Below, piece by piece: positions 59,828 to 64,000 of a stretch of DNA of 64,000 nt (within the stretch, counting starts at the first letter, position 1; each line of letters begins with the position of its first letter). The notes below the pieces were generated by a model. It was given only the letters and a program-made list of their open reading frames with translations. It made no database searches and had not been told where the DNA came from. Location: NCBI RefSeq assembly GCF_009917525.1, contig NZ_QZDU01000010.1:1-64000 (forward strand). The letters are read 5' to 3'. This stretch comes from Acutalibacter sp. 1XD8-36 (GTDB lineage: Bacteria; Bacillota; Clostridia; Oscillospirales; Acutalibacteraceae). Both the position numbers and the translations under genes were made by a program.

Positions 59828-61201
59828 TTATATACCCTGTTCCCTGCGGGAAAGCAGTACGGCGGTCTCCACATGCCCCGTCCCCGGAAACATATCCACC
59901 GGCGAGGCCTCCTCCGCCATGTACCCCCTGCCTGCAAACTCCCTCAGGTCCCTTGCCAGCGTCGCCGGGTCGCAGGAGACATATACCACCCTCTCCGGCC
60001 CCATCCCCGCCACGGTCCCTATCACCTCCGGGGTGCAGCCCTTTCTGGGCGGGTCCAGTATCACCACCTCAGGCCGGAGCCCCCTTCGGGCCAGCTCCTC
60101 TGCCGCCTCCCCCGCGTCCCCGCAGAGGAATTCGGTGTTGTCAATGCCGTTCCTCCCCGCGTTCTCTATGGCGTTTTCCACCGCCCGGGGCTCCACCTCC
60201 ACCCCTATGAGCCTCCCCGCCCGGCGGGCCATGGAAAGCCCGATGGTGCCCGTGCCGCAGTACAAATCCAAAAGCAGGCTGCCCTCCCCCGGCATGGCAT
60301 AATCCGCGGCTATGCCGTAGAGCCTCTCGGCCTGGCTTCGGTTGACCTGGTAGAAGGACAGGGGGGAAATCTCAAACTCCAGCCCGCAGAGCCTGTCCCT
60401 GATACTGTCCCGGCCCCAGACCGTCCGGCAGCGCCTGCCCAGGGCCACGTTTGTGCGCCGGGTGTTGGAGTTTATCACAAGGCTCGCAAGCCCCGGCACA
60501 GCCTTACGCATAGCCTCTGCAAGCTCCGCCTCATGGTGCAGGCCGTTGCCGTTCACCACCACGCATACCATTATCTCCCCGGTGGCCTCGGCCTTGCGCA
60601 AAAACAGCCTGCGCATACGCCCCTTATGGGTGGCCTCGTCGTAGACCGGGTCGCCGTACTCCTTCGCCCACTCCCTGAAGGCCCTCATCGCTATGGTGAA
60701 CTCCTCCGGCTGGAGCCTGCAGCCCTCGCAGGGGACTATCCTGTGGGAGTTCCTGGCGTAAAACCCCAGCTCCACCCCGCCGTCCGGCCCCGGGCCGATT
60801 GGCAGCAGGGCCTTATTCCTGTAGCCGTCCCGGCTCACAGCGCCGGTTATGGGCCGGACAGGCAGCCCCTTTAGGCCCCCTATCCGCTCCAGGGCGTCCC
60901 GCACCCGCTGCTCCTTTATTCTCAGCTCCTCCTCATAGGTGATATGCCTGTAGCAGCAGCCCCCGCAGAGCCTATACACCGGGCAGTCCGGCTCCCTCCT
61001 GCACTCCCCCGGCTCCAGCACCCTCTCGAGCCGCCCGAAGGCGTGGGTCTTCGCGGCCTTCACTATCTTTACCAGCGCCCTGTCCCCGGGAGCGCCCAGG
61101 GGCACGAACACCGCCTCCCCCTGGTGCCTGCCCACCGCGGCCCCCTCGGCAGTCATGCCGGTGAACTCCATTTCAATGTATTGGTTTTTTTTGAGAGCCA
61201 T
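59828..61201 (-). CDS. rlmD: 23S rRNA (uracil-5-)-methyltransferase
   Basis: 457 residues of the RumA/TrmA family. The TRAM domain (about 1-60) is followed by a 4Fe-4S site CRREPDCPVYRLCGGCCYRH, the SAM-binding LLDLYCGTGTIGLSMAR and the catalytic DPPRKGC...YVSCDPATLARDL with its nucleophile Cys. It methylates a uracil in 23S rRNA; which position (1939, 747 or both) cannot be told from motifs. The start is ATG 61201 with GGAGGT upstream. Confidence 0.93.
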   Translation of the reverse strand: MALKKNQYIEMEFTGMTAEGAAVGRHQGEAVFVPLGAPGDRALVKIVKAAKTHAFGRLERVLEPGECRREPDCPVYRLCGGCCYRHITYEEELRIKEQRVRDALERIGGLKGLPVRPITGAVSRDGYRNKALLPIGPGPDGGVELGFYARNSHRIVPCEGCRLQPEEFTIAMRAFREWAKEYGDPVYDEATHKGRMRRLFLRKAEATGEIMVCVVVNGNGLHHEAELAEAMRKAVPGLASLVINSNTRRTNVALGRRCRTVWGRDSIRDRLCGLEFEISPLSFYQVNRSQAERLYGIAADYAMPGEGSLLLDLYCGTGTIGLSMARRAGRLIGVEVEPRAVENAIENAGRNGIDNTEFLCGDAGEAAEELARRGLRPEVVILDPPRKGCTPEVIGTVAGMGPERVVYVSCDPATLARDLREFAGRGYMAEEASPVDMFPGTGHVETAVLLSRREQGI

Positions 61202-61310
61202 ATATACCTCCATTTCCCCAGTTCCAAAGCAAACAATTATATGGATTTCACAAATTTATTTAAAGATATTTTGTTATCGATATCGAAAACGCAGATTTTG
61301 TCGAAAAAGC

Positions 61311-61339
61311 TTGATTTTACACTAAGAATCTAGTAAAAT
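61311..61339 (+). promoter_or_regulatory. Promoter of the candidate small RNA
   Basis: TTGATT 61311-61316 and TAAAAT 61334-61339, spacer 17 bp, on the strand opposite both flanking genes. Confidence 0.7.
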
Positions 61340-61345
61340 ATTCCT

Positions 61346-61462
61346 GTAAGAGAAGATAACAAGTTTGCGGCGAATTACTTGTTAATTCACCGCGGTTTCA
61401 ATACAACTCCTCCCCAAAAGAAGGAAAGGAACCGGTCCCCCCGGTTCTTTTCCTCACTTTTT
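61346..61462 (+). ncRNA. Candidate C-rich small RNA
   Basis: About 115 nt between a promoter and a strong terminator, with no coding frame. The 5' part forms GCGGCGAATT/AATTCACCGC (61367-61393, one mismatch), whose entire 7-nt loop ACTTGTT is complementary to upstream AACAAGT (61358-61364), a possible pseudoknot. An open stretch then contains TCCTCCCC (61408-61415), complementary to Shine-Dalgarno sequences. It ends with GGAAAGGAACCGG/CCGGTTCTTTTCC (61423-61453) and T5. The layout resembles Gram-positive regulatory RNAs such as RsaE/RoxS or FsrA that pair by C-rich loops. Confidence 0.6.
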
Positions 61463-61474
61463 GGGGTATTTTTC

Positions 61475-62170
61475 TTATCTGACCTTCGAGTAAAAGTCCG
61501 CGACCCTGGCTTTATACGCCTCCTGGGCCGCCCCTCCAAAGGCCAGCTCCGCCCCATGGGCTCCCATTGCCTCAAGCAGGCCCCTTGCAAAGCAGGGGTT
61601 CAGCGGCAGCACCGGCCCCTGAAGGTAGGTTGCGAAAAGGTTATTGACCCTCAGCCCCTCATAGGGGCATTTTTTGTTGAGCCCAACCCCTTTCTTTACG
61701 GTGAATAGGCCCTTCGCCCCCTCAGTGGGCCAGGCCATGGTAAACTGGGACTTGAAGCCCGTGACCTCCGCGCCGTTCCATTCCCCTAAAAAGACGCTGT
61801 TATGCCGGTGCATAATGTCCTGCTTGGCGTAAACCGGCAGAAGGCCCAGGCCCTCCAGCCTTGAGCCGTCCTCCCGGATGATATGGCTCCCCAGCACCTC
61901 CAGGGCGTTGCCTGTGAGCAGGAAGGCCGTGCCGCTGTCTATCAGCTCCCCTATCCTCTTCTTATATGGCATGAGCTTTTTTATCACCTTCTCCTGGGTG
62001 CGCTCAGACATGGGGCCCATATACACGAGCCCTCCCCCGGAGAGCTCCGGCTCCTCCCTTAGGGAGACGTCGACCCGCTCTGCCCCGGGCAGGCAGGCCT
62101 GCAGGTATTTTACATTGAAAAGGTCCCCGAACAGGCTGCAGTATTCCGGGAAAAGCACCTCAATCCGCAT
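61475..62170 (-). CDS. gatD: GatD-like subunit of lipid II isoglutaminyl synthase
   Basis: 231 residues, CobB/CobQ-type glutamine amidotransferase fold, paired with MurT to amidate the glutamate of lipid II. The place of the catalytic Cys (C94 in S. aureus, GICGG) reads LLTGNALEVLG, with N88-A89; the place of the catalytic His (TYLHGP) reads TYLQGP with Q184. So neither residue of the glutaminase pair is visible. Either this clostridial branch uses another residue or it takes ammonia directly. The start ATG overlaps murT by 11 bp. Confidence 0.85.
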   Translation of the reverse strand: MRIEVLFPEYCSLFGDLFNVKYLQACLPGAERVDVSLREEPELSGGGLVYMGPMSERTQEKVIKKLMPYKKRIGELIDSGTAFLLTGNALEVLGSHIIREDGSRLEGLGLLPVYAKQDIMHRHNSVFLGEWNGAEVTGFKSQFTMAWPTEGAKGLFTVKKGVGLNKKCPYEGLRVNNLFATYLQGPVLPLNPCFARGLLEAMGAHGAELAFGGAAQEAYKARVADFYSKVR

Positions 62171-63542
62171 TTTTCGCCGCCTCCTTCTTTAAGCGCTCCA
62201 CCACGAGCCTCTGGGTGTCCTCAGCCAGCCGGATGGTATATACGTCGTAGAGTATGAACACCGAGTCGGGCTCCCCCGGGCGCAGGACCTCAGCGGCCCC
62301 GCCGGTGCCGGGCATATGGTCTATCCGCTCAGCCGGTACCCCCGCAAGCAGCAGCCGCAGGTACACGTCCCAGTGCCTCGCCCCGGCGGCTATCAGCTGG
62401 ACTACCGAGCCGTCGGCCAAAAACTCAAAGTCCGCGTCATACAGCCAAGAGACATTCTCAACCGTGTGCTGGGCGTCGAAGAAGTCGTCCAGGAACAGTA
62501 TCACGGCCTTTTTGCCCGGATAGTCCCGGATATTCTGGAAGGCCCGGGAGCAGGCCACTGGGTTCTGGCCCTTTGCCAGGTGCAGGATGGCCTTGCGCCC
62601 GTTTACCTCCTCCTCCATATACCTGGTGGCGCTGATACCCACAGAGCCTAGGGCCCCGGCTATCTTCCCGGGCTCCAGGCCCAGCTCGCATAGGAGGGCC
62701 ACGGCGGCAAGGGAGTTGTATACATTTATATAGGCGCTGTTCGCCAGGGGGAATCGGAAGCTCTCCCCCCCTATGTCCACCTCCATGTCCGTCTCCGTGA
62801 GCCCGACAGCCGTGTAACCTGCCTTGGGCGAGGAGAAGCCGCAGTCCTTACAAGCAGCCCTGCCGATATGGTGGTACCGCCTGAAGTCCCATTTCAATTC
62901 GCCGCCGCAGCGGGGGCAGGCGGGCACGTCCTGTACAATATTCCTGCTCCCCTCTCCGTCGCCGGGCTGCCTGGCAATGGAGAAATAGGCCCGGGGGTTC
63001 CCGGGCTTCAGCTCCGAGCACATCATATCGTCGGCATTGAGAACCATGGGCACGCCGTCGGGAATGTACTTATTCAGGAAGTCCAGGATAAACTCAGGGT
63101 GGGCGTTGCGCTTATATGAGTCCCGGAAGATGTTTGTGCAGAGCATTATGTCCGGGCGCATATAGGGCAGTATCAGGTTTGAGCTGCGCTCGTCCAGCTC
63201 GAATACCGCCAGCTTCTTTGTGGGCCGGCCCCGCCAGTCGGAGTTTGATATCAGCAGGGACGCCACGCCGGAGTACACATTCGAGCCGTTCCTGTTGCAG
63301 TAAAAATCCGCGCCGGTCCTCTCCAGCACGTCCTCCACCAGGTTTGCCACGGTGGTCTTGCCGTTGGTGCCGGTGATACATACCACCTTCTCCGGCTTCG
63401 GCATACGGCCTATGAAGCTTCTGCACAGCCAGATAGCCAGCTCCCCGGGGAAGTTGGTGGCGTTGCGGCCCAGCTTCAAAAGGAGGAAGCGCACGAGCTT
63501 CGAGATGAACAGTACAAGATAAAAATAAGGGGTGCGTTTCAT
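62160..63542 (-). CDS. murT: MurT, lipid II isoglutaminyl synthase ligase subunit
   Basis: 460-residue Mur-ligase relative. The ATP loop is ITGTNGKTTVANLV (K62), the middle domain has NIFRDSYKRN, a four-Cys zinc ribbon CPRCGGEL...CKDCGF interrupts the domain (about 208-235), and the C-terminal DUF1727 part has SATRYMEEEVNGRKAILHLAKGQNP and LFLDDFFDAQH. It activates the gamma-carboxyl of D-Glu in lipid II for amidation, with GatD supplying ammonia. The start ATG 63542 has AAGGAA upstream. The pair is essential in several Gram-positives. Confidence 0.94.
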   Translation of the reverse strand: MKRTPYFYLVLFISKLVRFLLLKLGRNATNFPGELAIWLCRSFIGRMPKPEKVVCITGTNGKTTVANLVEDVLERTGADFYCNRNGSNVYSGVASLLISNSDWRGRPTKKLAVFELDERSSNLILPYMRPDIMLCTNIFRDSYKRNAHPEFILDFLNKYIPDGVPMVLNADDMMCSELKPGNPRAYFSIARQPGDGEGSRNIVQDVPACPRCGGELKWDFRRYHHIGRAACKDCGFSSPKAGYTAVGLTETDMEVDIGGESFRFPLANSAYINVYNSLAAVALLCELGLEPGKIAGALGSVGISATRYMEEEVNGRKAILHLAKGQNPVACSRAFQNIRDYPGKKAVILFLDDFFDAQHTVENVSWLYDADFEFLADGSVVQLIAAGARHWDVYLRLLLAGVPAERIDHMPGTGGAAEVLRPGEPDSVFILYDVYTIRLAEDTQRLVVERLKKEAAKNAD

Positions 63543-63620
63543 TTGGTTCCTTCCTATCTAAGTTAGCTTTAATATACCCAAATATTTTACCAAAAAGCGC
63601 CGGGTTTTTCAACCGCTATC

Positions 63621-63649
63621 TTGACCTTTCGGCTTTTTTAAGTTAAAAT
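63621..63649 (+). promoter_or_regulatory. Promoter of the sugar isomerase gene
   Basis: TTGACC 63621-63626 and TAAAAT 63644-63649, spacer 17 bp, 61 bp before the start codon. Confidence 0.8.
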
Positions 63650-63709
63650 TATTCCATAGTCCCCACTATTAGTCCCACTATACTTTTTATAATCCAGGAG
63701 GTTTTTCCC

Positions 63710-64000
63710 ATGAACAAGCTGCCCGTTGCCGTGCAGGTCTATTCCGTCCGGGAGGACGCCGAGAAGGATTTCGCCGGCACCATGAAGAAAATCAAAGAGA
63801 TAGGCTACGACGGCGTTGAGCTGGCCGGCATGTACGGCCTGTCCCCCGCCGAGATAAAGGCCGCCATTAAGGACGCCGGCCTGGAGGCCGTATCCGCCCA
63901 TGTGCCCTTCCAGGAGCTTAAAGGGGATATGGAGGGCGTTGTGAGCCAGTATGAGGAGATAGGCGTAAAATACATCGCCATCCCCTACCTTACCGAGGAG
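63710..64000 (+). CDS. Sugar phosphate isomerase/epimerase, partial
   Basis: First 97 residues of a xylose-isomerase-like TIM-barrel protein, cut by the window end. VAVQVYSVREDAEKDFAGTMKKIKEIGYDGVELAGMYGLSP is the standard opening of this family (quoted residues from 6), followed by GLEAVSAHVPFQEL and KYIAIPYL. Members act on inositol or sugar derivatives and bind a divalent metal. The start is ATG 63710 with AGGAGG upstream and its own promoter. The specific substrate cannot be told from this part. Confidence 0.88.
   Translation, partial: MNKLPVAVQVYSVREDAEKDFAGTMKKIKEIGYDGVELAGMYGLSPAEIKAAIKDAGLEAVSAHVPFQELKGDMEGVVSQYEEIGVKYIAIPYLTEE

Noticed and set aside
59873-60874. Long + strand open frame of 333 codons opposite rlmD
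   Set aside because: Antisense to a conserved methyltransferase; Pro/Arg-rich shadow composition.

Overview
The window comes from the chromosome of a GC-rich, Gram-positive-type anaerobe, most likely a gut Clostridia/Oscillospirales (Ruminococcaceae-like) bacterium. The basis is an Rnf complex in clostridial gene order, a MurT/GatD pair, S-layer-homology proteins, a dimeric-type glycyl-tRNA synthetase, AGGAGG ribosome sites and sigma-A-type promoters. No rRNA, tRNA, IS element or CRISPR array was seen.

Positions 1 to about 14.9 kb are an integrated mobile element whose left end lies outside the window. In order it holds: a GGCC-rich tandem repeat; an iteron-like region with a 38-bp dyad (first of two copies); a second, different iteron cluster; a run of hairpins; a P4/D5-type replicative helicase; a candidate structured ncRNA (raiA-like) with an opposing promoter; an S-layer-homology surface protein; a SpaA-type surface protein broken at both ends; the second copy of the iteron/dyad repeat; ssb, pcfK-like and pcfJ-like genes; a long structured leader before an Api92-like gene; an XRE repressor facing an excisionase-like gene across face-to-face promoters; an unknown acidic protein; and a tyrosine integrase. 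The element appears to sit in the 3' end of a small host gene, the last member of an MFS/GNAT/Arr-like operon, whose reading frame runs on into element DNA.

Positions 15 to 24 kb hold host genes: UMF1-type MFS transporter, AraC regulator, chemoreceptor, two tandem GH25 proteins (one looks like a pseudoenzyme), an HxlR/nitroreductase divergent pair and an unusual GNAT-MarR fusion.

Positions 24 to 34 kb are one long leftward gene run: rnfC-D-G-E-A, a solute-binding lipoprotein inserted before rnfB, then holA, an RNase M5-like Toprim gene and a HAD protein fused to a HEPN-like segment and CBS domains. The Rnf complex couples reduced ferredoxin to NAD and an ion gradient. An NhaC antiporter nearby would use or balance such a gradient.

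Positions 34 to 50 kb carry GGCT, NhaC, a GH29 fucosidase, an SLH/phosphodiester-glycosidase gene with an in-frame TGA, alr, yfcE, a sucrose pair (GH32 plus fructokinase), a membrane XRE/CPBP pair, hemW and lepA.

Positions 50 to 64 kb carry glyQS behind three back-to-back perfect hairpins, a lipoprotein, a membrane protein with repeated cytoplasmic YTEEF motifs, a galT-comF-folE-folP-folB-folK operon, a phosphotransferase, rlmD, a candidate C-rich small RNA, the murT/gatD amidation pair and the start of a sugar isomerase gene.

The strongest leads are the duplicated origin-like repeat around the replication/cargo block, the raiA-like RNA, the triple hairpin leader of glyQS, the small RNA at 61.4 kb, the YTEEF tail protein and the HAD-HEPN-CBS fusion. 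No homology search or folding program was run; all calls come from reading motifs.
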